Source: Cinnamomum chago
Lineage: Eukaryota > Streptophyta > Magnoliopsida > Laurales > Lauraceae
Assembly (NCBI GenBank): GCA_038049695.1
Contig: CP142453.1
Span: 17,736,001-17,800,000 of the forward strand
Reading direction: 5' to 3'
DNA: 64,000 nucleotides
Shown here: positions 34,546-46,068 of the stretch, piece after piece
Layout of the letters: each line of letters starts with the position of its first letter
How positions within the stretch are numbered: the stretch's first letter is position 1
The notes under the pieces: generated by a model
Databases searched by the model: none
What the model saw: the letters and a program-made list of their open reading frames with translations, nothing else
What the model was told of the DNA's origin: nothing
Made by a program: the position numbers and the translations under genes

Positions 34546-37500
34546 TCACAGTAGGAAATGAAGGTAGCCCGTAACGACGCTGTCTGTGATGATCTTATAA
34601 GCATTCTCCGTGGGATGGTAACTATCCCAGAACACATACTTGGAAACATCTTCGCATGTGTGAGGACTCAAAGGATTGCATAACACAGCCACTTCAAGCT
34701 TTCCACTCCCGCAGCATCCTTTGTTTGACACTTCAAACCCTAGAGAAAGTGGAAGCAACTCAAAAATCATATATAGGAAGATCATATCATTTCAAAGAAG
34801 TAGAATTTGTGAGTTTTGGAGAACCATGTGAACCCCTTATCTTTCCTCAATTTGCTAAACTCCTTCTTTTTCACTTGCCATTAAGATTTTGGCTCGAGAC
34901 AGTTTGAAATGAGAAATAAAATTCATGTAACCAATCTTACAATAGTTGGAACAAGGCTTTGATGATGATAACAATGAACATTTTATTTTTACTCAAATCA
35001 CAGGATTCTTTGACTTTGCGTCTTACTAATGAAAACTGTATATGAAAATAATTAGATAGGATAGCTTCTACCCAATTAATTGATGGCAGGATAATTAAAT
35101 GGTTGGTAGAAGTTTGACAAATCAATAGAGAGTGAATGCAGTTACACCATGATGATGATCTTGATGGTGCTGGTGGTGGTATTTATGATGATTAATGTTA
35201 ATATTTTGAGTAATGGTTTGGCTTTTGAAGAAGTGTGGAATGCGGTCCCAATCCCATGCCCCAAATGTCCTTGTTATTTAAGAGAGAGAGAGAGAGAGAG
35301 ATATTATAATTTCATTAGTTTGTCATCTTCTAATTATTGCATTTGTCAATCCACTAATAGCTTAGTAGCCGGACATCTCCCTCCTCCCATTTGGGTTGGT
35401 TAGGGACTTGAGTAGTCTCTGAGATTTGTTTTTTTTTTTTTTTTTTTTTGGCTTGCTACCCTTTAGGCTGGATTATTCCCTCCGAGCCCGGAGAGAAGCC
35501 GGGTAAAACCCCTGTGGCCTCTAGGTGGTAGCACAAGTGAACTCAACATTCGATTCCTGAAGAGGAGGGAACCGGGGGTTGGTACTAAGACCTCTAGCTC
35601 CAGAAGAGGGAGGAACAATAGTCCTGACCACTCGGCCAACCCCTTGGGGTTCTTGGGTAGCCTATGAGTGAGCGCATGAATATTTACCAAAAATAAATTA
35701 TTCCATTTATCGTGTTTCCCAATTAGTTTACTCTAAATAGATGGGAGAGGGTCGGTTTTCCACGACTCTATGGAAAACAAAAATCTTTTCGCCAAGAACT
35801 TGGTTAACGGGACAGTACTTTCTCATGTTACAATGAGAGAACCCAAACATCTGGTACCTTCAAAATAAGTGACTGCCAAGAATGAGATTTTTAAAAAGGC
35901 TAAACACAAATTGATCATTGGATGTACAAAGCATCCTAACAAAGTAACAGATAGATGTCATGTGGTGGAGGATTGAATTACCATAGTCAGCAGGGCGCCG
36001 AACAAGATTATCCAATATAGTGTAGATGTCAATATAGATGACCTTTGAGCCTGGAAGGTTAGCTCCTAGCATTTTAAGCTGCTGGGATAGCTTGGAATTG
36101 AAAATCTTTGCTGCTTGATTTCTGAGATCCACACATTCTCTAGTGATGCCTCCTCCAAGAGTTCTTTGTGAAGGAACACATCCTACAGGTGGAAGACCCA
36201 CCACACCAATCTTCCGAGCCCCCAGATGATACAGATCCTTGGAAAATCAAGAAGCATGATTTCAATAAAAATGCATAATTTGAGGATAGTTCACAATTCA
36301 AGATGCATATATGGATGCACCCCATATTTCAAGTGATTTGAATATTTTGACAGATTGGATAGTTGTCCTCTAGGAAAAGCAAAAGAAATTAACAAAAGAG
36401 AATCAAAGATAACTCGTTATGATATATATATATATGATGAATATGTCGATCTTGAGCGATCAGTATCAAGGCATCTTCCTTTTAACACGGATGATTAGAA
36501 ATCAATTCTTAATTTAGTCATGAGAGAGAAAGAGAGTAGCAAAAAAAAAAAAAAACTCATCTGATACAATGAACATGGTTTTTTATATCCATAGAAGCTA
36601 TGAACTCAAATGTATGCCAATATGTGGTTAAAGATATATATGTAATTTCTATATGCTCCTATAATGGCATTATCTTTGAAATATTAGCAGAATTGTGAAT
36701 ATTGAGAGAAAATCATTATAATGTAAGAAGAAAATCAATCATTAATGGTATTTTTAGTTGTTTTTTCTCATCTAAAAACTTATTTATTTTCTACTACATT
36801 TTTCCAATAATATCCCAAGAAAAGCCACAACTTTAAAATTATCTTAATTTTACATTTTGAGAAATCAGAGTTTCCCAAGAATGATATTTGTGACAATGCT
36901 AGAATCTCCATTACAATATACGGCTATCAGCAAGTCAAACTTGATCATATCTCCATATTTTAAGCTTTTTCTTTAATCTCAATATCTATAGTTTCCACTT
37001 TCCACACCAAAAAAAAAAATCACTTACTTGTTTTGGCAATGGAAAGATCTCTCCTAGCTAACTCTACAGTGTAAGATGTGATCAAGCAGACTTGTTGTAC
37101 ATAATAAAATGGATGATGCTTATAAAATGTAATTACGTGGATTGGATCTCTTATGGTGCCAAGAAGTAGATCTGCCTTCCCACCTCATAAATTAGCTGTG
37201 TTTTTGTCGTACCATATTCAATGGATGCAAACAGAATGTACCCTCTCTGATTCCAAATTAATGCATGCTTATATGCACAATAAATGCTATGTAGAACTCA
37301 TAACTGATTGGAACTTGGAATAGGAAGCAATTATTTGGTTAGAATAGAAGTCAGCAGTGTTTATGAACTTCTATTGGATATCAATGGTACCACAAATAAA
37401 TGGTCTCACATGGACCTTAAATGGTCTCACATGTATTGGGTTTACACTATACACTAAATTGTACCCTTCTTGTTGTACCCTTCTTTTCTCTGAGATGGGA

Positions 37501-40500
37501 TGTTTGAATAATTTATCAAAAAAGTAATGTAAATTAAATGTTAAATAAGTGGAAAAGATAATAATTATACATAGATAAAGCAAACATTCTAAGCTAGACT
37601 TTTTGACGCTCAAATTTATTGTTCCCCTAAACATTAGAGCCGAGATAAATATAATAACTCATCAAATTTATCACATGTAAATCATATTATCAAAACCAAA
37701 ACAAATATGATGGTTAGCCCAACTCAAATGTAGTAAAATCTAACGCACCCCAATAGGATGATTTCTAACGGTTGAGATTCCAAATTTTGGCCCATTGATG
37801 GAAATGGATGGTGTGACCCTCAAGAGGCATATGATCGACAGTTGAGATCATCCAATTCCAATTAGGGTGCAATCCCAAATGGGGATTGGGTTTCAGCCTG
37901 AGGAAGAATTGAAAGAAAATTAAGCATGTTATCAATTCACCTGATAGAAACTGGAAGCTGATTTGACCATCAAATCCGTATAGGAAGAAACATCATATTC
38001 CTTCTTCCTAAAGGGAGTACTGAAATAAGTATTGGCAAGATCATCCGTCCCTATGATTGATACGTATAATGCATCTTTGATAATGCTTGCTGCCTTCTCT
38101 TCCCCTGCAATCATCTTCAACTTTTCTTTATATTCTTTAAACATCTCCAGCTGATCCGATAATGATAGAACCGACTGCATTAACAACGGAAACAAAATAA
38201 ATCCAACCCATGTGAGTAAATACGAAGTAGGGATGGCAATGGGCGGGCTTGGTACGGATCAGGGTAAATCCAAACCTACCACGTTTCAAGTTTATCTCAT
38301 GCAAAACCTCCACGGCTCCATCCCGTGACGGGTCACTGCCAAATGATACCAAACCCGCGCTGTTTGGGTTGGGGTGAGGTCAAATTTTAAGATTAACAAG
38401 TTTTAAAATATATAAATGCATCAAAATAATTTTGGTAGGGGATCAAACAGGCCCCCTTCTCTTTCATAACACCTTAAGTAAATGCCCAACCCGCTTTTAC
38501 ACTCATAAGTTTTGTTTAAGACTTCAATAATAGATAAATTAAATTGTATATATATGAGGCGGGGTGGGTAGAACAACAAAATCCAAACCTGTCCCAAGCC
38601 AAAAAAAAAAAAGGGTACTAAAAGCAGGCCGGAGCGTGTCCCATTTAAACATAGACCCATTGCCATCTCTAATAGAAAGATAAAAATAAAATAAAATAAA
38701 AAGGGACGGCTTCAACTTTCATCAACTTTCCTTGGTAACATACATACAGTAACCCTCTTCATGAATTTCCACAAGCCAAAATTGACACTTACTCTTATTC
38801 ACTAACCCTTAAAATTCAACAAATAAAAATGATATTTCTTGTAAAAACTATAAGACTTGAGAGGCTTAGATTAAGGGGTTAGGAAGACTTAATATGGTTG
38901 ATATTTTAACAAACTATGTTTTATTGATATCTTTCTACAAGTCCTCCATGATTAGAGTAGCTTCAGGCTATTCCAGCATGGTTTTATGTCAGTCATATGT
39001 GGACAATAGGGCATGTCTATAGGGGAAAGGAGGTGGCCATTTTTTTGAAACCTCCAAGTGTACTAACATATTGCCCACTAAAATGAAAACACTTTTACAA
39101 AGTGGCCCTCGAAGGTTCTTAGGTCCGCCCTTGATTTAAATACTATATTGGCAGTTCGTGGTCTTATCTTTATGAGATTTTGTGCAAAAGTCTTACAGTT
39201 GACTCTAAATTAATTGAACTATGAGATCAGATTTACTTCATGAAAACAATGATGATGTTTTATTTTTTTTTCTATTAAAGGGTTTCCAATCTTTTGGACT
39301 TGACTAATCATTCTGGGTAAAAAGAGAAGTCATGTAAACTTCCCTATAACTCCAGTATAGTAGATCTCTGTGTGCAAATCGTGGTCCTAAACCAATTGAG
39401 CTACCCCTTCGAGTTTAATGATAATGATTTGAGTATTTTCAAAGTTCACATCTTCAACTTGAAGTTGGACATTCTAAAAAAAAATAGCTTGAATTTGGCC
39501 ATGGATATGGGTTCACCGTTCCCTTGTGGACACCTCTAGCATAGGCCCAACCATAACCTGTCCCATTTGAGAGAGAGAGAGAGAGATTACAGCTATTTTA
39601 GGCGTGAGACTGTCATAGCCAGAGCCACCAGAGGCAAAGCTTACACCGGTGAGCAGGTCTTCAGGTGTCAGAGTCGGGTCTAGATAGGCCGGCAGCAGCT
39701 CCTTTATTCCCAGGCTCGAAGCTGTAAAAAGGTAAAACCACCCATGACTCCCATGCATGCACACTTCCAAATCCACATGCACATACATGTCTTAACAGTC
39801 ACGTTTGTCAGTCAATGTATATAACCTAGGCAAGAAGAACAAAAACAACTTTTTTTTTTCTGAAACACAGAAACAAAATTTGTGGGACAATCCTAGCAAT
39901 TCATTTTGGAGTGATCTACTGTGATGATAAACCAAGGATAAATATATATATAAGATACCACAAGATACAAGGCAAAACTTCACTTTAATACAATGGTGAT
40001 GAATGTTATTGTAAGTGATCTACAGTTGTTGTCAAAGTGTATATATTTTCACATTTACAACTTAAATGGAATATCTTTTGCACAACCTACATTTTTGTGC
40101 TTTTTTTATTTGAGGCTTAGCCTTTGATCAATTGACATCTATTTACTTCTACTTCCACATTATTACATAGGAGTGTACAAAAAATTCTTCGATCCGTAAA
40201 ACCGATCCAATCCGATCAATTTTTAACCGAACTGAATGTAAACGGATTAGTGATGAATTAAAAATCTTATAATCCATTAACAACGAATCAATGACGGATT
40301 TCACCCTCACTCCATGGATTCAATCCGATTTGATCCATTGACATTAAAATAAAAAACTTAAAAGGGTCTAAATATAAGTTAAGAGGTCTATATATAAAAG
40401 AAGAAAAAACTTTAGGGGTCAAAATGTAATTTACTTTTATATATAAGTATAAAAAATAAAACTCTATACCAAATTTCACCCTAGCCTTAGTGCATGTTCT

Positions 40501-42300
40501 TCAAATTTTCTTTAATAATAGATTCAACGAATTGAACGGATTAAACCGATCCGATCCAGTCCTCCACAAATCGGATCGGTTTTTAACAGCTACGGATTAG
40601 TGATGGATTTCAAATTCATCAATCCGTAGGTAACGGATTGGTGACGAATTTGACCTAATCCGCATCAATATAACCCGTATACACCCCTATTATTATAGAT
40701 GCACAATATGATTGTAGGATGTATTTTTCTTTTTTCTTTTTTTCAAACAAAAGTTCTCAACCTTTTAGGTTGGACTAATCCCTTTAGGCCCAGAAAAAAT
40801 TCCTGTAGCCCACAGGTATGGTGGCACTAGTAGACTCAACCTTCTGTTCTTAACAAGGGGGGAACCGGAAATCGATACTAACTTCAGAAGAGAGAGGAAC
40901 TGTGCTTTCGCCCACTTGGCCAACCCCTTGGGCCTTGGGATTAGGATGTATTGTTATTAAATCTTTAAGGACCTAAATTTAAAAGCCGAGATCATATAAT
41001 CAGCCATATATTTCGTATTTTCTTGATCATGACATCCAAACCTTTCTATTGTCTTATCATCAATCTAGATTACCTCACCTCAGGTAGGCGATCTTGAAAG
41101 GAAAAAAAAACACACCAGAGCTATGGAGGGTGCCTATAACTATAGTAGGTAGTTAGAAGAAATGATTAAATAGCAATCACTATCTAAGAAAATACATATA
41201 TAGTATATGAGCATGGCCGTAAATACAGGACAAGGATATATATATATATATATATGGGAAAGGATCCTGTAAGGACCGTCCTTACAATTTACCGTGCGGA
41301 CTGTCTAGTGGGGCCCACCGTGAGACCCCACTGGTCATGGGACAGAGGGGGACCAAAAGATCCAAGTGGGGCCTACCTACATATCAAATTTGAAGTCAAT
41401 CTAATACCTCTAACCCTTTCATCTATGGTCCAAAAGTTTAACAACTTTATATCAAACAAGAAAAATTGACCCTCAATCTAACGGTCTAGTTCATCCGAAT
41501 CCATGCAAATTCATGGGATTCGATGTCTATAAGGAGGTTGTGAATGTATGGTCAATTTGGATGGGTCATAACGTGGGCCCTAGTGGGCATTTTGAACCGT
41601 AAGGACCGTAAGGACGGTCCTTACAGGATCCTTTCCCTATATATATATATGTGATGATGATGACAATGAATGATGATGATAATGAACTACTTGCATGTCC
41701 GTGAGAAATAACTAAAATCAAATCATCAAGAAGGTCGACTGATATTTGTATCAGATGATCGATAGTATTAGTTGCATTTGTGCCCTGCATTAACCCATTT
41801 ATCAGTTGGACCATCGCTCTATAGAACCCACAGCATCATGTCCCACCTGATCCTAACCATTCAAATGTTGGTTAATGCCGTTAATCATATGGTTGGAATC
41901 AACTGTTCAAAGTCATTCTGGATATAACACATGCAATAGGGGAGAGAGAGAGAGAGAGAGAGAGATGCTTTGTTTCTTGAGTTGGGTTACATTAGTTTGC
42001 TCTACCTATAAAGTCTGAAGGGATCCTTCCATTGCAGAATCTTCCTGTTGGTTTTTCTTCTACAAAATCCCTGCCATAAGGAGGGAAATCACACTTGATA
42101 ACTGTTGCCAGCTTGTTGTTGTTTCCTGGGTCGACAATAGAATCACCAAACACTATCAGAGCAGGGACTGGAGGCTTTTTTAAAGTGGTGTTCTGAGCAT
42201 GGAAGCTGCTGATTTGAGTAAGCAGGAAAAGGAAGATGGGGAGACAGAGCTTGAATGGAGAAGGGGAAGAAAGAAAATAGAATGAGAAGGTCTTCTCCAT
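34546..42300 (-). CDS. Secreted GDSL esterase/lipase, EXL type
   Basis: Five exons: 42006-42300, 39591-39721, 37941-38174, 35982-36237 and 34546-34739. All introns are GT-AG, all phases agree, and the product is 369 aa, normal for the family. Residues 1-36 form a signal peptide with a hydrophobic core ([13 protein letters not shown]). Block I is [12 protein letters not shown] with catalytic Ser54. Block II is FASGGSGYD. Block III is [10 protein letters not shown] (184 onward), with Asp where many GDSL enzymes have the oxyanion-hole Asn. Block V is [11 protein letters not shown] with Asp344 and His347. [18 protein letters not shown] and KGCCGSG are also family hallmarks. Known members hydrolyse esters in the cell wall, cuticle or pollen coat; the substrate here cannot be told. 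Introns of 1.2-2.3 kb hold two SINEs, two hAT MITEs and a perfect-TIR MITE. The start is the only ATG giving a signal peptide. Confidence 0.95.
34922..34972 (+). repeat. (GAT)n-tailed retroposon end
   Basis: ATTCATGTAACCAATCTTAC, then AATAGTTGGAACAAGGCTTTG and a GATGATGAT tail, in GDSL intron 4. It is a diverged relative of the copy at 21523-21598. Confidence 0.55.
35424..35652 (-). mobile_element. tRNA-derived SINE (family S1, copy 1) with poly-A tail and target duplication
   Basis: On the minus strand the head reads GGGGTTGGCCGAGTGGTCAG, an A box like that of Ser/Leu tRNAs, followed by a CCGGTTCCCTCC B-box-like motif and ending in a poly-A tail (the T run near 35430-35449). The flanks TTGAGTAGTCTCTGAG (35408-35423) and TTGGGTAGCCTATGAG (35653-35668) match at 13 of 16 positions. 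It lies in GDSL intron 4, in the gene's orientation. Confidence 0.8.
38228..38671. mobile_element. hAT-like MITE with 8-bp target duplication
   Basis: The left end TAGGGATGGCAATGGGCGGG is mirrored by CCCATTGCCATCTCTA at the right. The flanks ATACGAAG and ATAGAAAG match at 6 of 8 positions. It is 444 bases long, in GDSL intron 2, with no coding capacity. Confidence 0.75.
40168..40689. mobile_element. hAT-like MITE with 8-bp target duplication
   Basis: TAGGAGTGTACAAAA at the left and CGTATACACCCCTA at the right form the terminal repeats. The flanks TTATTACA and TTATTATA match at 7 of 8. The interior is rich in CCGATCC and CGGATTAGTGATG motifs in both orientations. It lies in GDSL intron 1. Confidence 0.75.
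40726..40941 (-). mobile_element. tRNA-derived SINE (family S1, copy 2)
   Basis: It has the same layout as the SINE at 35424-35652: minus-strand head CCCAAGGGGTTGGCCAAGTG, the middle GGTTCCCC, the shared AGGGATTAGTCCAACCTAAA segment, and a T-rich end on the plus strand. It is flanked by a perfect 11-bp duplication TAGGATGTATT (40715-40725 and 40942-40952). It lies in GDSL intron 1, only 36 bases from a hAT MITE. Confidence 0.8.
41256..41637. mobile_element. MITE with perfect 30-bp terminal inverted repeats, inserted in a (TA)n run
   Basis: The first 30 bases (GGGAAAGGATCCTGTAAGG and on) are the exact reverse complement of the last 30. Within each terminal repeat GTAAGGAC and GTCCTTAC are themselves inverted around one base. 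Both flanks are ATATATAT, so the target duplication could be TA or a longer TA string. The element is 382 bases long and non-coding, in GDSL intron 1. The family is not recognised; Mutator-like or Tc1/mariner-like are both possible. Confidence 0.85.
41942..41965. repeat. (GA)n microsatellite near the first GDSL donor
   Basis: A CT run on the gene strand, about 40 bases inside intron 1. A similar (CT)n run starts right after the exon 2 donor (39570-39586). Confidence 0.9.
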
Positions 42301-42391
42301 TTTTTCTTTCCTTTCCCTTTTTTCCCCTCCTTTGAAGAGAGTACTGACTACCCCTCAGTTTGAAGTGCAATTTCACATACTTGGTGCTTGT

Positions 42392-42400
42392 CTATTTATT
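42392..42400 (-). promoter_or_regulatory. Candidate TATA box of the GDSL lipase
   Basis: On the gene strand AATAAATAG lies about 92 bases upstream of the ATG, a plausible TATA-box position for a short leader. No transcript data support it. Confidence 0.4.
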
Positions 42401-42557
42401 GGGGAGGAGTGGGCTAGAGGCTCTCTCTCATTGAGGGTAGTTGCAATGCTGTCCTAAGTTAGGTGTGGTTGCTCTGCATAAATTATGATCACATGCTACT
42501 CTAATTAATACAACCCCTAGTGAATTGACCCTATTCAGAAATGCTAATCCTATTATT

Positions 42558-43225
42558 GGGTCGTTTGTTTCCTCACATTTACGTGTGTAAATGAGTCTCC
42601 ATGTGTAACCCTTTCACATCATACGTTATTTTCATCATGTGTGAAAAGTAGTATGAAAATCACGTGAAATAGGTGTATAACAAGTGGTGGAACTTTTCAC
42701 TCCTCAATAGTTGTGAAACCGAATCACACCATCCTCAAAAAGTGAGGAGCTACAGTAACCACGACGTTGAAACACCATCATCACCATTTTTAAAAGTTTT
42801 ATCAAAGTGGGGCCCTAAATCTTGATCTAGACCGCTAATGATCTTAGTAAGGCAAAAAATGGATCTGATGCAAAATTTCAATCGTTGGATCAATATAGAT
42901 TGTGAGGAATTCACAAAAAAGTCCATACCATTAGAATTATTTTTCAGATTTTTGTGGGCCCCACTTTTACTATCCGAACCGTTAATCCTCTCAATACGAA
43001 CTAATATGGCCATGTGGTCATATTTAAGATGTTGATTCATAAAAAATCTTTGAAAAACACATGGACCATTGGATGCACTTAGATACACATTTGAAGAGGT
43101 GTGAAAATGACAAACAATAGAATGTGTTTCACATGTGATTCATTTGCATATGAAAATAATTCATATATAAATCATTTACACATATATACCATTTTTCTAT
43201 CACACGTGAAATTGACAAACGACCC
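42558..43225. mobile_element. MITE with GGGTCGTTTGT ends in the GDSL upstream region
   Basis: GGGTCGTTTGTTTCC at the left and GACAAACGACCC at the right are inverted repeats. Subterminal CACGTGTGA and CACATGTGAAA motifs occur near both ends. It is 668 bases long. No clear target duplication was found. It ends about 260 bases upstream of the GDSL start codon. Confidence 0.65.
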
Positions 43226-44120
43226 CTAAGCTTTACCATTTGATGAAAAATCAATTATTCTTTTTCATAACCACATAGAAAGGTGCCTGCTCGTGTATAA
43301 AAAGAAGTTCTATCCACAGATAGAGAGAGCACCATGTTCCCACAACAGGGAAAAGTAACCAGTACCCAACCCAGAACACTCAGGGTAAAAAGAGAAGTGC
43401 CCAGCCAACAGTAACAGTAGTTCTCCTGTAACTTAATCAGCTGGACCCAAATAAGGACTCCAAACAGTTAAGAAATTACTGCTTTCTTATGCATATTAGC
43501 TCAGGGCCAAATTTCTTTGGAGTGGAGTCATCAGGCATTCAGGCCTGACCATCAGATTCATCACAGTCATGTGTCAATCTAACAGTGCATCCAACTTTTA
43601 TGGGAGTGTCTTGCATGCCTCAAAAGAACAAGATTTATTGGAGTGGATTCGGCTCTATGGGTGGACAGAGATTTTGTACGGCTTGATTTCTTTCAGGGCC
43701 CTACTGCCAGAGGTAGGTTCAAATATACCTGAAGACAGGGATCCAGATTCACCCATGACCCACCTCATCATGGAAGTTAAGAAATTGTAGTAGTCGTTAT
43801 TTTCTATGACACCTTTTGTGATTGGACATTGAAAGCCATCAATCAAGAACACGTTTTCACAAGTCACCCATCAAAGTGGGGCCCACTAAATAAAATGGTC
43901 CCCTGCAGTTCATGGTTAGGGGCTTAGGGCTCAGCCACAAGGCCAAGTGGGCCAGCAATACATGTTTGGTGCTGCTAGATATGATGTCAGAAATTCTCTA
44001 GACTTTTGGGGCTCCTTTTAGACACAACCCCAAGTCAGGGCGACTCAATGTTGGGAGATGAGAGTTGAGACCATAATTTCCATTCAAGTACCATCACATA
44101 CAAGAGGGGGAAAAAAAAAA
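43226..44120. other. Intergenic stretch, nothing recognised
   Basis: No coding or RNA signal is seen. GTGGGGCCCAC-type motifs occur near 43875-43890. Confidence 0.5.
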
Positions 44121-44433
44121 GGAAAAACCTCAAAATGGGACTTAACTTTTTGGGACATTTCAAAACAGGACAAAGAAAATGTTACATTTCAAAATAGGGC
44201 TTAAGATTACCAAGAACCTTTTAAATCAGGACATCCGGCCATCCCTTTCTAGTCTCTACTCTCCAGCCCACTGGAGTGCAGGAAACCACCTTTCAAATAA
44301 GGTGAAGTGAGATGGCCGGATGTCCTGATTTAAAAGTTTCAAGTTAAACTTAGGCCCTATTTTGAAATGTAAGTTTGTATTTATCCTATTTTGAAATTTC
44401 CTAAAAAGCTAAGCTCCATTTTGAGATTTTCTC
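44121..44433. mobile_element. Foldback element with about 125-bp arms
   Basis: The left arm 44121-44245 and right arm 44311-44433 are imperfect reverse complements. CCTCAAAATGGGACTTAACT, TACATTTCAAAATAGGGC and AAATCAGGACATCCGGCCAT in the left arm each have partners in the right arm. The loop is about 65 bases. Transcription would give a long hairpin RNA. Confidence 0.85.
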
Positions 44434-44524
44434 AAAAAAGAGGTACCATCATTTGCCTGGACTGGGTCACTGCCGCATTTGGATTGCAGGGAACCACCTT
44501 TGGAAACCCAACTTGCCCCATTTG

Positions 44525-46068
44525 CAGGGATGGCAATTTTGCCCCGCCCCGCCCCGCCCCGCCCCGGCTTGCCCGCCCCGCCCCGCACGGGTTTTCCCCG
44601 CCCCGATCCTTAGGTGGGGGCGGGGATGGGGAATAAAACCATGCCCCGAAGGCGGGGCGGGGCAGGGATGGGTTTGCCCTTTTCCCCGCCCCGCCCCGCC
44701 CCGTTGCCCCGCCCCGTGCCCCGCCCCGTGCCCCGCCCCGTTACCCCGCCCCGTTGCCCCGCCCCATGCCCCGTCCCATTGATTAATAATCCTCTTAAAT
44801 ATATATTTTAGATTTTTTTTATAATAAATAAACATATTTATATGTAAATGTATAGATTGATTTTATATTGTTATTAAGGGTTAAGTAGATTGATTGAAGA
44901 CTTTTTTTAAAGTTAAACATATAATTAATTGAACCCTATACATTATAAAAGCATATAATATGATCACATTCCTTCTAATTCAAATTTAATGAAATTAAAG
45001 TTGTTAAAAAATCTATCTAAGCTTATTTGACTTTAATCATATATAATGTTAAATTGTGACATGATAAATCATATTAAATAAAACGAATATAATAGAATGA
45101 TAGATCATGCTTTAAGCTTATTATAATATAGATGATTAGAGATAGCAAGGTAAATTATAATCGGTATGATTCTAATCATACTAATAACAATATAAATTAT
45201 ACTAATTTGATATAATATTACAAAATATATCATGCTATACGCTTATAATAACTCATATGATTAGAAATGGCAAGGTAAATTATAGTTAGTAACTAAATAT
45301 GATTCTAATTATACTAACAACACTATAAATTATACTAATTTTAATTATATGTAATCAACCTTAGTATGATTAGAATCATTGTACTAATGATTTAACATTG
45401 CAAGTTAAGTGTCACATAAATAAGTAATTATTTACCTAAGCTAATATGATCCACATGCTTGGAAAGTTAAAGCGGCTGAGGTTGTTTGACACTACAATAA
45501 CCATATCCACATATTGATAGGTCATTTCTCTTATCTTTGTTTTGACGGTTTTTTTTTTTTTTTTTTTTTGAGTGATTTGCAACTTGCAAATAAATTGCAA
45601 ACCCACGATTACCTCTTTATTAGTGAGTGGAGTTCAACACCAGAAATGAAGTGAAACCATGTATTGATGGAGATCATGATATTTTAGAGAGAGATTGTCT
45701 TTTTTATAAAGAATGTCTCAAAGCATATATGATATTTTCAAGTGTATAAATATGTATGTGTGTATATATATGTATATGTATATGTGTGTAACAATCTTGA
45801 ATATATGAATATATTTTAAATAAGGTAAAGCATTACAAGAAATGAAGTTTGGTCTAGTGGTAAGACAAATTTCTAGTTACCTTCCCACCCAAGTTCGAAT
45901 TCCATCTCTTGCATATTTAAAATTTTTATAGTGGCGGGGCGGGGCGGGGAACCCGTGGGTGTGGCGGGGCGGGGACGGGGCACAAAATTGTGCCCCGAAG
46001 GCGGGGCGGGGCGGGGCGGGGACGGGGCACCCCAATTCCGTCCCCGCCCCGCCCCGTTGCCATCCCTG
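44525..46068. mobile_element. hAT-like element with (CCCCG)n subterminal arrays
   Basis: CAGGGATGGCAA at the left and TTGCCATCCCTG at the right match the ends of the other hAT-like MITEs here. About 250 bases at the left and 135 at the right are made of CCCCG/CGGGG units in both orientations. The 1.15 kb between them is AT-rich and non-coding. The flanks CCCATTTG and CTCAGGAG match at only 4 of 8 positions, so the target duplication is unproven. The long open frames over the arrays are low-complexity artefacts. Confidence 0.65.
45846..45915 (+). mobile_element. tRNA-derived SINE head inside the hAT-like element
   Basis: TTTGGTCTAGTGGTAAGA is a good A box and CAAGTTCGAATTCC, about 40 bases on, a good B box. 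No acceptor stem is visible, so it is not a tRNA gene. Confidence 0.5.

Noticed and set aside
44453-44835. Open frames of about 110-120 codons over the CCCCG arrays on both strands
   Set aside because: They are Pro/Arg/Ala or Gly/Ala/Arg translations of a pentamer repeat and exist only because the repeat lacks stops.
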